This document shows, piece by piece, positions 17,796-26,238 of a DNA stretch of 64,000 bases (positions within the stretch are counted from its first letter, which is position 1; each line of letters starts with the position of its first letter). Made by a program: the position numbers and the translations under genes. The DNA is from Burkholderia humptydooensis (lineage in GTDB: Bacteria; Pseudomonadota; Gammaproteobacteria; Burkholderiales; Burkholderiaceae): positions 3,968,001 to 4,032,000 of the forward strand of contig NZ_CP013380.1 in the NCBI RefSeq assembly GCF_001513745.1, read 5' to 3'. The notes beneath the pieces were generated by a model that did no database searches, was not told the DNA's origin, and saw only the letters and a program-made list of their open reading frames with translations.

Positions 17796-18332
17796 ATGGA
17801 GCAATTTCACGGCACGACGATCGTCTCCGTGCGGCGTGGCGACAAGGTCGCGCTCGGCGGCGACGGCCAGGTCACGCTCGGCAATATCGTGATGAAGGGC
17901 GGTGCGCGCAAGGTGCGCCGCATCTACAACAACCAGGTGCTCGTCGGCTTCGCGGGCGGCACGGCCGACGCGTTCTCGCTCCTCGACCGCTTCGAGGCGA
18001 AGCTCGAAAAGCACCAGGGCAACCTGACGCGCGCGGCCGTCGAGCTCGCGAAGGACTGGCGCACCGATCGCATGTTGCGCCGCCTCGAAGCGATGCTGAT
18101 CGCGGCCGACGCGACGTCGACGCTCGTCATCACCGGCAACGGCGACGTGCTCGACCCCGAGGGCGGGATCTGCGCGATCGGCTCGGGCGGCGCGTATGCG
18201 CAGGCCGCCGCGCGCGCGCTCGCCGAGAACACCGATCTGTCCCCGCGCGAGATCGTCGAGAAGGCGCTCGAGATCGCGGGCGACATGTGCATCTATACGA
18301 ACCACAACCGGATCATCGAGACCATCGAGTAA
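17796..18332 (+). CDS. hslV: ATP-dependent protease subunit HslV (ClpQ)
   Basis: A 178-residue peptidase of the HslUV protease. The N-terminus [20 protein letters not shown] shows the propeptide and the catalytic threonine (TT at residues 7-8), followed by the GGDGQVTLG signature of the proteasome-like fold. It forms double hexameric rings capped by HslU and degrades misfolded and regulatory proteins. It lies 9 bp before hslU. Confidence 0.97.
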   Translation: MEQFHGTTIVSVRRGDKVALGGDGQVTLGNIVMKGGARKVRRIYNNQVLVGFAGGTADAFSLLDRFEAKLEKHQGNLTRAAVELAKDWRTDRMLRRLEAMLIAADATSTLVITGNGDVLDPEGGICAIGSGGAYAQAAARALAENTDLSPREIVEKALEIAGDMCIYTNHNRIIETIE

Positions 18333-18341
18333 GGAGAAGCC

Positions 18342-19685
18342 GTGAGCACCATGACCCCTGCCGAGATCGTCTCGGAACTCGACAAGCACATCATCGGCCA
18401 GGACAAGGCGAAGAAGGCCGTCGCGGTCGCGCTGCGCAACCGCTGGCGCCGCCAGCAGGTCGCCGAGCCGCTGCGCCAGGAGATCACGCCGAAGAACATC
18501 CTGATGATCGGGCCGACGGGCGTCGGCAAGACCGAGATCGCGCGGCGCCTGGCGAAGCTCGCCGACGCGCCGTTCATCAAGATCGAGGCGACCAAGTTCA
18601 CCGAAGTCGGCTACGTCGGGCGCGACGTCGACAGCATCGTGCGCGACCTGATCGAGATCTCGGTCAAGCAGACCCGCGAAACGGAGATGCGCAAGGTGCG
18701 CAGCAAGGCGACCGATCTCGCCGAAGACCGCATCCTCGACGTGCTGCTGCCGCAGCCGCGCGCGGTGGGCTTCGGCGCGAGCGCCGAGCATGCGAACGAC
18801 GACAACAACGCGACGCGCCAGACGTTTCGCAAGCGCCTGCGCGAAGGCCAGCTCGACGACAAGGAAATCGAGCTCGACATCGAGCAGCCGACGGTCGGCA
18901 TGGACATCATGGCGCCTCCCGGCATGGAGGAGATGACCGAGCAGATCCGCTCGATGTTCTCGAACCTGGGCGGCGGCAAGAAGCAGCGCCGCAAGGTGAA
19001 GATCAAGGAGGCGCTGAAGCTGCTGACCGACGAGGAAGCGGCGAAGATGCTTAACGACGAGGAAGTGAAGACGAAGGCCGTGCAGAACGTCGAGCAGAAC
19101 GGCATCGTGTTCCTCGACGAGATCGACAAGATCACGTCGCGCAACCACGAAGGCGGCGGCGGCGAGGTGTCGCGGCAGGGCGTGCAGCGCGATCTGCTGC
19201 CGCTCGTCGAAGGCACGACGATCAACACGAAGTACGGGATGGTGAAGACCGATCACATCCTGTTCATCGCGAGCGGCGCGTTCCATCTCGCGAAGCCGAG
19301 CGACCTGATTCCCGAGCTGCAGGGACGCTTTCCGATCCGCGTCGAGCTTGAGTCGCTGTCGGTGAAGGATTTCGAAGCGATTCTCGTCGCGACCGACGCG
19401 AGCCTCGTCAAGCAGTATCAGGCGCTCCTCGCAACCGAGGACGTCAAGCTCGAATTCGCCGACGAAGGCATCCGCCGGCTCGCCGAGATCGCGTATGCGG
19501 TCAACGAGAAGACCGAGAACATCGGCGCGCGGCGCCTGTACACGGTGATCGAGAAGCTGCTCGAGGAAGTGTCGTTCGCGGCGGGCAATCACGCCGGCGA
19601 GAGCGTGACGATCGATGCAGCGTATGTCGACCGCGCGCTCGGCGAGGTGTCGAAGGACGAGGATCTGTCGCGCTACGTGCTGTGA
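18342..19685 (+). CDS. hslU: ATP-dependent protease ATPase subunit HslU (ClpY)
   Basis: A 447-residue AAA+ unfoldase that feeds substrates to HslV. It shows Walker [18 protein letters not shown], the pore loop GYVGRDVDS, the variable I-domain (about residues 110-240), Walker [11 protein letters not shown] and the C-terminal sensor-2 region [15 protein letters not shown] ending in RYVL. The start is GTG at 18342 with AAGGAG 6 nt upstream; ATG at 18351 is an alternative. Confidence 0.97.
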   Translation: MSTMTPAEIVSELDKHIIGQDKAKKAVAVALRNRWRRQQVAEPLRQEITPKNILMIGPTGVGKTEIARRLAKLADAPFIKIEATKFTEVGYVGRDVDSIVRDLIEISVKQTRETEMRKVRSKATDLAEDRILDVLLPQPRAVGFGASAEHANDDNNATRQTFRKRLREGQLDDKEIELDIEQPTVGMDIMAPPGMEEMTEQIRSMFSNLGGGKKQRRKVKIKEALKLLTDEEAAKMLNDEEVKTKAVQNVEQNGIVFLDEIDKITSRNHEGGGGEVSRQGVQRDLLPLVEGTTINTKYGMVKTDHILFIASGAFHLAKPSDLIPELQGRFPIRVELESLSVKDFEAILVATDASLVKQYQALLATEDVKLEFADEGIRRLAEIAYAVNEKTENIGARRLYTVIEKLLEEVSFAAGNHAGESVTIDAAYVDRALGEVSKDEDLSRYVL

Positions 19686-19719
19686 CGCGAAGCGGCTTCG
19701 CCGCCGTTGCTCGAGAAAA

Positions 19720-19751
19720 ACGGGCCGTCCCTTGCGGGGCGGCCCGTTTTT
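19720..19751. terminator. Bidirectional terminator hslU / regA
   Basis: A 12-bp stem (ACGGGCCGTCCC with GGGGCGGCCCGT, one G-T pair; 19720-19747) has a TTGC loop, an A-run on the left and TTTTT on the right. It serves hslU and can also stop minus-strand transcripts from regA. Confidence 0.88.
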
Positions 19752-19904
19752 CGTTGCGCCACGTAGCGGATCTTCGGTGTCGATCGGTCGAAACCGGCGA
19801 TCGATTGCGGACCGGCTGCGGCCGGTCATCCGCCGACCGGCCATTGGTCAACTGCGAGTCAACTGCGGGTCAACTGCCGCCGGCCGACGTCCGCGGCGCG
19901 CCTT

Positions 19905-20447
19905 TTACTGCCGCACCGGCTTCTTCGCGAGCTTGCGCTGCAGCGTGCGGCGGTGCATGTTGAGCGCGCGCGCGGTCGCCGAGATGTTGTTGTTGTTCTC
20001 CGCGAGCACGCGCTGGATGTGCTCCCATTCGAGCCGGTCCACCGACAGCACGACCGGATTCTCGAGCGCCTCGTCGGCCTGCACCTCGCTCGCGTTCGTC
20101 TGCAGCGCCGCAAGGATCGACTCGACGTTCGCCGGCTTCGCGAGGTAGTTGTCCGCGCCGTCCTTCACCGCCTGCACCGCGGTCGCGATGCTCGCGTAGC
20201 CGGTCAGCACGAGGATCCGCGCGTCGGGCTGCAGATCGCACAGCGGCGCGATGAGGCTCAGGCCCGAATCGTTGCCGAGGTGCAGGTCGACGGTGATGAA
20301 CTGGAACTTTTCGGCGCCCGCGAGCTTGAGCGCCTCGTCCTTGTTGTGCGCCTGCCGCACCACGTAGCCGCGGCGCTCGAGCCCGCGCGCCAGCGTACCG
20401 GCAAACACTTCGTTGTCGTCGATCACGAGGAAATTCTTGTCGCTCAT
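19905..20447 (-). CDS. regA: RegA/PrrA/ActR-type response regulator
   Basis: A 180-residue regulator with a receiver domain (phosphoacceptor D54 in FITVDLHLGNDSG) and a C-terminal Fis-type helix-turn-helix (NNNISATARALNMHRRTLQRK). RegA-type proteins control energy-metabolism genes in response to redox state. GGAG eight nt upstream sets the start at MSDKNF (20447). Its partner kinase regB ends 19 bp upstream, so the pair is probably one operon. Confidence 0.9.
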   Translation of the reverse strand: MSDKNFLVIDDNEVFAGTLARGLERRGYVVRQAHNKDEALKLAGAEKFQFITVDLHLGNDSGLSLIAPLCDLQPDARILVLTGYASIATAVQAVKDGADNYLAKPANVESILAALQTNASEVQADEALENPVVLSVDRLEWEHIQRVLAENNNNISATARALNMHRRTLQRKLAKKPVRQ

Positions 20448-20466
20448 TTGCATCACTCCATCTGGT

Positions 20467-21747
20467 CTATCCGTTTTCGTTCGCCATCTCGGCCGCTACC
20501 TGGCGTGCGACCGGCAGCCGCAGGATCGCCCGCGTGCCGCGCGGCCGCGCGTCGGCGAGCTCGATCGAGCCGCCCAGGCGCGCCGCCGCGCTGAACGCGA
20601 GGTACAGGCCAACCCCGTGGCCGCCCTGCGTGCTGTCGACGGGCGCCGCGCCGAGCGTGTCGCGCAACGCGGCCGGGATGCCTGGCCCGTTGTCGCAGAC
20701 CTCGAACTCGATTTCGTCGTGCGCGCCGTCGTGCGCGATCGTTGCCGCCAGCGTAACGCGATCGCGGCTCGCGCGCGCGGCATTGTCGAGCAGGATGGTC
20801 AGGATCTGGCCGACCGCGACCGTGTCGTCGAGCGCGACGCCCGAGGGCTGCGGCCCCAACTGCTCGAACAGCACGTGCGGATGGCGCAGCCGCCAATGCT
20901 CGACGAACGTGTCGAGCCACTCGCCCACGGGCTCGCGGCTCGGCCGCTCCGATGCGCGGCTTCTCAGGCGCGCGAGCGCCGACGTGCACTGCGACATCTG
21001 CTCCTCGAGCACCTTCAGGTCCGCATCGTAGCGCGCGAGCCCCGCGTCCGTGCGGGCGGCCTCGCGCAATTCCTCGGTCAGCATCGCGATCGTCGACAGC
21101 GGCGTGCCCATCTCGTGCGCGACGGTGGCCGCCTGCACGCCGAGCGCGACCGCGCGCTCATCGCGCAACAGCGCCTGCTGCGCCTCGCCGAGCGCCGCGT
21201 CGCGCTGGCGCAGCGCGCTCGACATCCGCGCGACGAACCACGCGATGAGCCCGACGCTCACCATGAAGTTCACCCACATGCCCGCACGAAAATAATCGAA
21301 CAGATTCGCGGGATTATCCAGGTTGAGCGGCACCGAATCGAAGCCGAGCGCGAGGTAGCACGCGACCGCGAACGCCGCGAGCCAGATCATCAGGTGCCAC
21401 GGCAGCACCGCGGCCGCGATCGCGAGCGACGGCAAGTACAGCGAAACGAACGGGTTCGTCGTCCCGCCAGACAGGAAGAGGAGCGCCGAAAGCGCGCCCA
21501 GGTCGACCCACAGTTGGCCGAGCAGCTCGAAATTGGTCTCGGGCCGCGCGCGCAACACGCGCACCCACGTGAGCGCGTTGAACACGATTTCGAGCGCGAT
21601 CACCATCAGCATCGCGGGCAACGGCAAATGAACGCCGAAATAGGTCTGTACGACAGCGATCGTGACCAGTTGGCCGATGATCGCCAGATTGCGCAACCAG
21701 AACAGATGGCTCAGGTTGACACGTCCGGTAGTGGTGATTCGTTGCAT
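20467..21747 (-). CDS. regB: RegB/PrrB-type redox sensor histidine kinase
   Basis: A 426-residue membrane kinase. About six transmembrane helices (residues 15-175) include the quinone-binding motif GGTTNPF (94-100). The H-box is ATVAHEMGTPLST (H211), and C254 in EEQMSQCTSALARL aligns with the redox-active cysteine of Rhodobacter RegB. The ATPase domain shows NAARASRD and the DNGPGIP and GGHGVGLYLA boxes. It likely signals quinone pool or oxygen status to RegA. Confidence 0.92.
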   Translation of the reverse strand: MQRITTTGRVNLSHLFWLRNLAIIGQLVTIAVVQTYFGVHLPLPAMLMVIALEIVFNALTWVRVLRARPETNFELLGQLWVDLGALSALLFLSGGTTNPFVSLYLPSLAIAAAVLPWHLMIWLAAFAVACYLALGFDSVPLNLDNPANLFDYFRAGMWVNFMVSVGLIAWFVARMSSALRQRDAALGEAQQALLRDERAVALGVQAATVAHEMGTPLSTIAMLTEELREAARTDAGLARYDADLKVLEEQMSQCTSALARLRSRASERPSREPVGEWLDTFVEHWRLRHPHVLFEQLGPQPSGVALDDTVAVGQILTILLDNAARASRDRVTLAATIAHDGAHDEIEFEVCDNGPGIPAALRDTLGAAPVDSTQGGHGVGLYLAFSAAARLGGSIELADARPRGTRAILRLPVARQVAAEMANENG

Positions 21748-21764
21748 CCGCGCAGTTTACCTTC

Positions 21765-22016
21765 TCAGTCTTCGCGCTCGGGGCGATCCGTCCCTTCGTC
21801 CCTCATGCCGGCCGCGACACGCCGGGCGATCTCGTCGGCAAGGCATTCCGGGCACAGGCAGCGCGCCCCCGTCGCGGGTTGCGCGCCCGCCGGCAGCGCC
21901 GGCATCGCCGCGCACCAGCAGGTGAACGGACGCGTGCGGGCGCCGCAGTCGAACGCGCTGCCGCAGCACGGGCAGCGCTTGCTGGTCAGGCCGGACGGGG
22001 CGGCGGGCTCGGTCAT
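21765..22016 (-). CDS. Cysteine-rich CWC family protein, 83 aa
   Basis: A short protein with seven or eight cysteines arranged KRCPCCGSAFDCG, FTCWCAAMPAL and RCLCPECLADEIARRVAAG. This is the pattern of the cysteine-rich CWC domain (presumed zinc binding). The function is unknown. It lies 17 bp upstream of regB on the same strand and may be co-transcribed with regBA. Confidence 0.8.
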   Translation of the reverse strand: MTEPAAPSGLTSKRCPCCGSAFDCGARTRPFTCWCAAMPALPAGAQPATGARCLCPECLADEIARRVAAGMRDEGTDRPERED

Positions 22017-22316
22017 CGCAATTGGGCCGGGTCAAGCCAGGACAGGGACGAAAACGACAAAAGGGTGAATGTCTGCGCCGGCCGCAACGGCGATCCGCCG
22101 CCTCGCGGCGCGCAGCCGGGCATCACGTGCCAAGCATAAGCGCCGCGCGCGGAAATTGCATGCGGATCGCGCAGGAAAACCGCACTTTTTCCGGTCGCGG
22201 CGCCCGGTTTCGATGTGCGCGCCGCCCATCGTCCGAACGGCCAAAAACCCCATGCTGCGCTGCGCCACTCCTGTACAATTCCGCCTGTTTCAACGTTTCG
22301 CACCCGAGCCGCCGCC
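22017..22316. other. Divergent intergenic region CWC protein / argB (300 bp)
   Basis: It contains TACAAT at 22274-22279 in good position as an argB -10 box, though no matching -35 is obvious. Other frames across it are shadows. No RNA or repeat was recognised. Confidence 0.4.
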
Positions 22317-23216
22317 ATGTCCGAGCCGATTGACCTCTCGCAGATCTCCCCCTCCCTGAAAGCCGAAATCCTCGCGGAAGCGCTGCCGTACATTCGCCGC
22401 TATCACGGCAAGACCGTGGTGATCAAATACGGCGGCAACGCGATGACGGAAGAACGGCTCAAGCAGGGCTTCGCGCGCGACGTGATCCTGCTGAAGCTCG
22501 TCGGCATCAACCCGGTGATCGTGCACGGCGGCGGCCCGCAGATCGACCAGGCGCTCAAGAAGATCGGCAAGCAGGGCACGTTCATCCAGGGGATGCGCGT
22601 CACCGACGAAGAGACGATGGAAGTCGTCGAATGGGTGCTGGGCGGCGAGGTGCAGCAGGACATCGTCACGCTGATCAACCATTTCGGCGGCCACGCGGTC
22701 GGCCTGACGGGCAAGGACGGCGGCCTCATCCACGCGCGCAAGCTGATGATGCCGGACCGCGACAGCCCGGGCGAGTACGTCGACATCGGCCAGGTCGGCG
22801 AGGTGGAGGCGATCAACCCGGCCGTCGTGAAGGCGCTGCAGGACGACGCGTTCATCCCGGTGATCTCGCCGATCGGCTTCGGCGAGGACGGCCTGTCGTA
22901 CAACATCAACGCGGACCTCGTCGCGGGCAAGCTCGCAACCGTGCTGAACGCCGAGAAGCTCGTGATGATGACGAACATCCCCGGCGTGATGGACAAGGAA
23001 GGGAACCTGCTGACCGACCTGTCCGCGCGCGAGATCGACGCGCTCTTCGAGGACGGCACGATCTCGGGCGGCATGCTGCCGAAGATCTCATCCGCGCTCG
23101 ACGCGGCGAAGAGCGGCGTGAAGTCGGTCCACATCGTCGACGGCCGCATCGAGCACTCGGTGCTGCTCGAAATCCTGACCGAGCAGCCGTTCGGCACGAT
23201 GATCCGCTCGCATTGA
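22317..23216 (+). CDS. argB: Acetylglutamate kinase
   Basis: A 299-residue amino-acid kinase that phosphorylates N-acetylglutamate in arginine synthesis. Seen are [12 protein letters not shown], the substrate loop [18 protein letters not shown] and [13 protein letters not shown]. The C-terminal [20 protein letters not shown] carries conserved regulatory and active-site residues. ATG 22317 is the family start. The stop codon overlaps the TTG start of the next gene. Confidence 0.97.
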   Translation: MSEPIDLSQISPSLKAEILAEALPYIRRYHGKTVVIKYGGNAMTEERLKQGFARDVILLKLVGINPVIVHGGGPQIDQALKKIGKQGTFIQGMRVTDEETMEVVEWVLGGEVQQDIVTLINHFGGHAVGLTGKDGGLIHARKLMMPDRDSPGEYVDIGQVGEVEAINPAVVKALQDDAFIPVISPIGFGEDGLSYNINADLVAGKLATVLNAEKLVMMTNIPGVMDKEGNLLTDLSAREIDALFEDGTISGGMLPKISSALDAAKSGVKSVHIVDGRIEHSVLLEILTEQPFGTMIRSH

Positions 23217-24016
23217 ACGCGCGCCGACAGCCGCGTCGCGCGGCCTCGCCGCCGGCGAGCGAGCAGACGCCCGGACGCCGGCGCAAGCCGCGCGCCCGCC
23301 CGCAGGCGGGCGGCCCCGTCTGGCTCTTCGACCTCGACAACACGCTGCACCACGCGTCGCACGCGATCTTCCCGGCGATCAACCAGGCGATGACGCAGTA
23401 CATCATCGATACGCTGAAAGTCAAGCGCGCGCACGCCGATCACCTGCGCACCCACTACACGCGCCGCTACGGCGCGGCGCTCCTCGGCCTCGCGCGCCAT
23501 CATCCGATCGATCCGCACGATTTCCTGAAGGTCGTCCACACGTTCGCCGACCTGCCGCCGATGGTGCGCGCGGAGCGCGGGCTTGCGCGGCTCGTCGCCG
23601 CGCTGCCCGGCCGCAAGATCGTGCTGACGAATGCGCCAGAAGCGTATGCGCGCGCGGTGCTGCGCGAGCTGGGGATCGAACGCCTGTTCGAGCGCGTGAT
23701 CGCGATCGAGCAGATGCGCGACCGCCGCGCGTGGCGCGCGAAGCCCGACGCGGCGATGCTGCGCCGGGCGATGCGCGCCGCGCACGCGCGCCTGTCCGAC
23801 GCGATCCTTGTCGAGGACACGCGCGGCCACCTGAAGCGCTACAAGCGGCTCGGCCTGCGCACCGTCTGGATCACGGGGCATCTGCCCGGTCATCTGCCAA
23901 GCTACGGACGACCGCACTATGTCGATCGTCGCATTGGTTCGCTAAAATCGCTGCGATTGGGCACTCGATCGGGGCGACAAAAATGCAGCCGACTCACCCG
24001 CAGGACCCGGCAGTAA
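23213..24016 (+). CDS. HAD-superfamily pyrimidine 5'-nucleotidase-like phosphatase
   Basis: A protein of about 267 residues of the SDT1-like HAD group. Motif I is [18 protein letters not shown], motif II is [12 protein letters not shown], and motif III/IV is KPDAAMLRR with [12 protein letters not shown]. Such enzymes dephosphorylate pyrimidine or other nucleotides. No ATG occurs before motif I, so translation probably starts at TTG 23213, overlapping the argB stop. The first 38 residues are Arg/Pro-rich. The 3' end overlaps slmA by 34 bp. Confidence 0.8.
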   Translation: MNARRQPRRAASPPASEQTPGRRRKPRARPQAGGPVWLFDLDNTLHHASHAIFPAINQAMTQYIIDTLKVKRAHADHLRTHYTRRYGAALLGLARHHPIDPHDFLKVVHTFADLPPMVRAERGLARLVAALPGRKIVLTNAPEAYARAVLRELGIERLFERVIAIEQMRDRRAWRAKPDAAMLRRAMRAAHARLSDAILVEDTRGHLKRYKRLGLRTVWITGHLPGHLPSYGRPHYVDRRIGSLKSLRLGTRSGRQKCSRLTRRTRQ

Positions 24017-24678
24017 CCGCAGCGGCGGACGACGAACGCAACGCCGCCTCCGCGAGCCGCGCGCGCCCGAAGCCGGGCGAGCGCCGCGTGCACATCCTGC
24101 AGACGCTCGCGTCGATGCTCGAATCGCCGAAGCGCGAGAAGATCACGACCGCTGCGCTCGCCGCGCGCCTCGACGTGTCGGAGGCCGCGCTGTACCGGCA
24201 TTTCTCGAGCAAGGCGCAGATGTTCGAAGGCCTGATCGAATTCATCGAGGAAACGTTCTTCGGGCTCGTCAACCAGATCGCCGCGAACGAGCCGAACGGC
24301 GTGCTGCAGGCGCGCTCGATCGCGTTGATGCTGCTCAATTTCTCCGCGAAGAATCCCGGCATGACACGCGTGCTGACGGGCGAGGCGCTCGTCGGCGAGC
24401 ACGAGCGCCTCGCCGAGCGCGTCAACCAGATGCTCGAGCGGATCGAGACGTCGATCAGGCAATGCCTGCGCGTCGCGCTCCTCGAAGCCCGCGCGCACGC
24501 GGACGGCGGCGGCCCGCCGCCGCCGCCCGTGCCGCTGCCGGACGACTACGATCCGGCGCTGCGCGCGAGCCTCGTCGTCAGCTACGTGCTCGGCCGCTGG
24601 CACCGCTATGCGAAGAGCGGCTTCACGAAAGCGCCTGGCGAGCACGCCGACGCGCAGTTGCGGCTGATCCTGCAGTAA
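23983..24678 (+). CDS. slmA: Nucleoid occlusion factor SlmA (TetR family)
   Basis: A 231-residue TetR-type protein. SlmA binds SBS sites and blocks FtsZ polymerisation over the nucleoid. The helix-turn-helix is KITTAALAARLDVSEAALYR followed by HFSSKAQMFEGLIEFIEE, which is characteristic of SlmA. The C-terminal dimer domain follows, with a Gly/Pro loop near residue 172. Its position after argB and the HAD gene, and the sequence, favour SlmA over a generic TetR. The IS lies 69 bp downstream of the stop. Confidence 0.9.
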   Translation: MQPTHPQDPAVTAAADDERNAASASRARPKPGERRVHILQTLASMLESPKREKITTAALAARLDVSEAALYRHFSSKAQMFEGLIEFIEETFFGLVNQIAANEPNGVLQARSIALMLLNFSAKNPGMTRVLTGEALVGEHERLAERVNQMLERIETSIRQCLRVALLEARAHADGGGPPPPPVPLPDDYDPALRASLVVSYVLGRWHRYAKSGFTKAPGEHADAQLRLILQ

Positions 24679-24737
24679 CGGCACGCGGGGCCGCGGCAAG
24701 CATCCTGCCCGCAGCGGCAAGCAAGCAATGCCGGACG

Positions 24738-24747
24738 CGCGATTCCC
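24738..24747 (+). repeat. Target-site duplication, left copy
   Basis: CGCGATTCCC directly abuts the left IS end and is repeated exactly at 25994-26003. Confidence 0.95.
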
Positions 24748-24765
24748 CAGGGCTTCCGCATGAAG
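24748..24765 (+). repeat. Left terminal inverted repeat of the IS
   Basis: 18 bp, CAGGGCTTCCGCATGAAG, identical to the reverse complement of 25976-25993. Confidence 0.93.
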
Positions 24766-24772
24766 AGGCATG

Positions 24773-25888
24773 TCAGGCAAGGCCGAGGATGGAGTCACGC
24801 ATAGCGGTATCCCATGCGGCGAGGTTACGGATGTTCTTCAGGCTCACCTTCTTGGGCTGCCGACTCTGAGCCAGCCGGGCGAGATTGAGTGTGATCTTGC
24901 GCAGACTGGCCATGTTGCGGGCGGCCAGGGTGTCGCGGATCAGGCTGGCATCCTCGCCCCACGAGACATCGAGGACCCAGTGCAGTTGGTTTTCGATGCC
25001 CCAATGAGCACGGATGATCGGAGCCATCTCAGTTGCTTTCACCGCTTTCGAGCTGATGTAGTAACAGCGCTCGGTCGTCACTTTCTCGCCAATCTGGCGT
25101 GTGCGCTCAAGCATCACCAGCCGCTGGAGACCCGCCCAGTGCTGTCCTGTCCCGCTCAGCCACGCCACATCATCGCTGACCCGGCAAACCCGGGTCTCCA
25201 GCCGCCCGTGGCCTTTGTCATGTTCGGTGTGCTCCCAGTACGAGCTTTCGAGCTTGCCGTCCTGGGCAGCCGCAAACCACTGGCGCACGCCTTCGGCCAG
25301 TCGCGGCTGATTGTCCTTGACCGCCAGAACGTAGTCGGCCCCGGCCTCCACGATCGTGCGTGCGATCTCGTGCTGCGTGCCGATCGCGTCGATCGTTATC
25401 GTCGCGCCCTGCAAATCGAGCGCGGCCAGCAATTCCGGGATCGCCGTGATCTCATTGCTCTTATCGGCCGTGCTCACTTGCCCGAGGCTCAAGCCGTTGT
25501 TCGAGCACCATGCCGACACCAAATGCAGCGCCGCATGCGTGCCGCTACGGTTGCCGCGCACCGCCTTGCCGTCAATCGCCACATGCTGGCCAGCCAGCGC
25601 CGGACACAGTTGCCCGACCCAGTCGATGAAGCAGCGCTCAAACGCTTTCGCACTGAGCGCGCCGAATACCCGCCGGAACGTATCGGGCGACGGCACGCCG
25701 TTCTCATACGCCAGATGGCTACGCAGCCAAGCAAGCTGCGTGCGGCCCCACAGTGTCATCGTTTCCCAGTCCTCGACGCCGCATAAAACCGCGCACAGGG
25801 CGGCAAACAGGATTTCCTGCAACGGATAACGGCAGGCGCGGCAGCGCGGGTCTCGCAGTTCGGCAAACGCGTCCATGATCGTTGGCAT
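24773..25888 (-). CDS. ISAs1-family transposase
   Basis: A 371-residue DDE transposase with the N-terminal DDE_Tnp_1-associated domain (DAFAELRDPRCRACRYPLQE, LWGRTQLAWLR) and the catalytic core. AIDGKAVRGNRSG carries the first Asp, VLAVKDNQPRLAEG lies in the second region, and HWGIENQLHWVLDVSWGED contains the C-terminal Glu. No frameshift or stop is seen, so it is probably active. The start at 25888 leaves a short leader inside the IS; an ATG four codons later is possible. Confidence 0.95.
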   Translation of the reverse strand: MPTIMDAFAELRDPRCRACRYPLQEILFAALCAVLCGVEDWETMTLWGRTQLAWLRSHLAYENGVPSPDTFRRVFGALSAKAFERCFIDWVGQLCPALAGQHVAIDGKAVRGNRSGTHAALHLVSAWCSNNGLSLGQVSTADKSNEITAIPELLAALDLQGATITIDAIGTQHEIARTIVEAGADYVLAVKDNQPRLAEGVRQWFAAAQDGKLESSYWEHTEHDKGHGRLETRVCRVSDDVAWLSGTGQHWAGLQRLVMLERTRQIGEKVTTERCYYISSKAVKATEMAPIIRAHWGIENQLHWVLDVSWGEDASLIRDTLAARNMASLRKITLNLARLAQSRQPKKVSLKNIRNLAAWDTAMRDSILGLA

Positions 25889-25975
25889 CTCTCGTCCGGC
25901 AAAAATCGAGAGTAAACCTGAGACGCCAAATGTTTACAACAACCTTTTCCGCTCTCAGCCTTGATTCATGGGGGC

Positions 25976-25993
25976 CTTCATGCGGAAGCCCTG
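25976..25993 (-). repeat. Right terminal inverted repeat of the IS
   Basis: The reverse complement of 24748-24765 with no mismatch over 18 bp. Confidence 0.93.
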
Positions 25994-26003
25994 CGCGATT
26001 CCC
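25994..26003 (+). repeat. Target-site duplication, right copy
   Basis: CGCGATTCCC, identical to 24738-24747. It marks the insertion point, 31 bp before the -10 box of metX. Confidence 0.95.
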
Positions 26004-26034
26004 TTCCATCGCCGCGACGCCGAAGTTTTTCCGT

Positions 26035-26040
26035 TATACT
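26035..26040 (+). promoter_or_regulatory. Candidate -10 box of the metX promoter
   Basis: TATACT precedes the metX leader; transcription would start near 26047. No good -35 is seen 17 bp upstream. The region where it would lie (about 26012-26018) is only about 10 bp from the IS target duplication. Confidence 0.5.
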
Positions 26041-26080
26041 TGCCCGACTGTCGTCGCCGCTTTGCGGCGATGCTCGGAAA

Positions 26081-26175
26081 GCGCGCCGATTTGCTGACTC
26101 GATTGCGGGCGCGCGAACCGGCCGGGGCTGTCGTCCCGGCGGTTCACTACAAATGCGGCTAAAGAGGTCGTCAGC
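26081..26175 (+). ncRNA. SAM-II-like riboswitch in the metXW leader
   Basis: Stem GCGCGCC (26081-26087) pairs with GGCGCGC (26108-26114) around a 20-nt loop that begins GATTTG, contains CTGAC and ends TTGCG. GATTT and TTGC are hallmarks of the SAM-II loop. An extra hairpin (26115-26145) follows, then AAAT (26151-26154), GCTAAAG (26158-26164) and GTCG (26167-26170). TGAC of the loop (26095-26098) can pair with GTCG, or GCTGAC (26093-26098) with GTCAGC (26170-26175), forming the pseudoknot. The metX start is 68 nt further on. Identified by eye from the SAM-II pattern; the inserted hairpin is the main departure. Confidence 0.75.
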
Positions 26176-26238
26176 CTGCTCCCCGCTTTCCGCGCACGCC
26201 CGACAACCATTTAGCCGCCCAGTCATAAGGCGGAACGA

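Larger units (their letters stand above)
24748..25993 (-). mobile_element. ISAs1-family insertion sequence, complete (1246 bp)
   Basis: The element carries one full-length transposase gene on the minus strand. Its ends are inverted repeats: CAGGGCTTCCGCATGAAG at 24748-24765 and its exact complement at 25976-25993. A perfect 10-bp duplication CGCGATTCCC flanks both ends, within the range usual for ISAs1 elements. The composition is less GC-rich than the chromosome around it. Everything is intact, which points to a recent insertion. It lies between slmA and the metX promoter and does not break a gene. Confidence 0.95.

Noticed and set aside
17019..19844. A 941-codon open frame on the minus strand opposite dksA-hslVU
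   Set aside because: It crosses several real genes, a terminator and an intergenic region. It has no recognisable protein motif.
26115..26145. Strong hairpin in the metX leader taken alone as a terminator
   Set aside because: No T-run follows. Its position between the stem and the conserved AAAT/GCTAAAG segment fits an accessory arm of the riboswitch-like element better.
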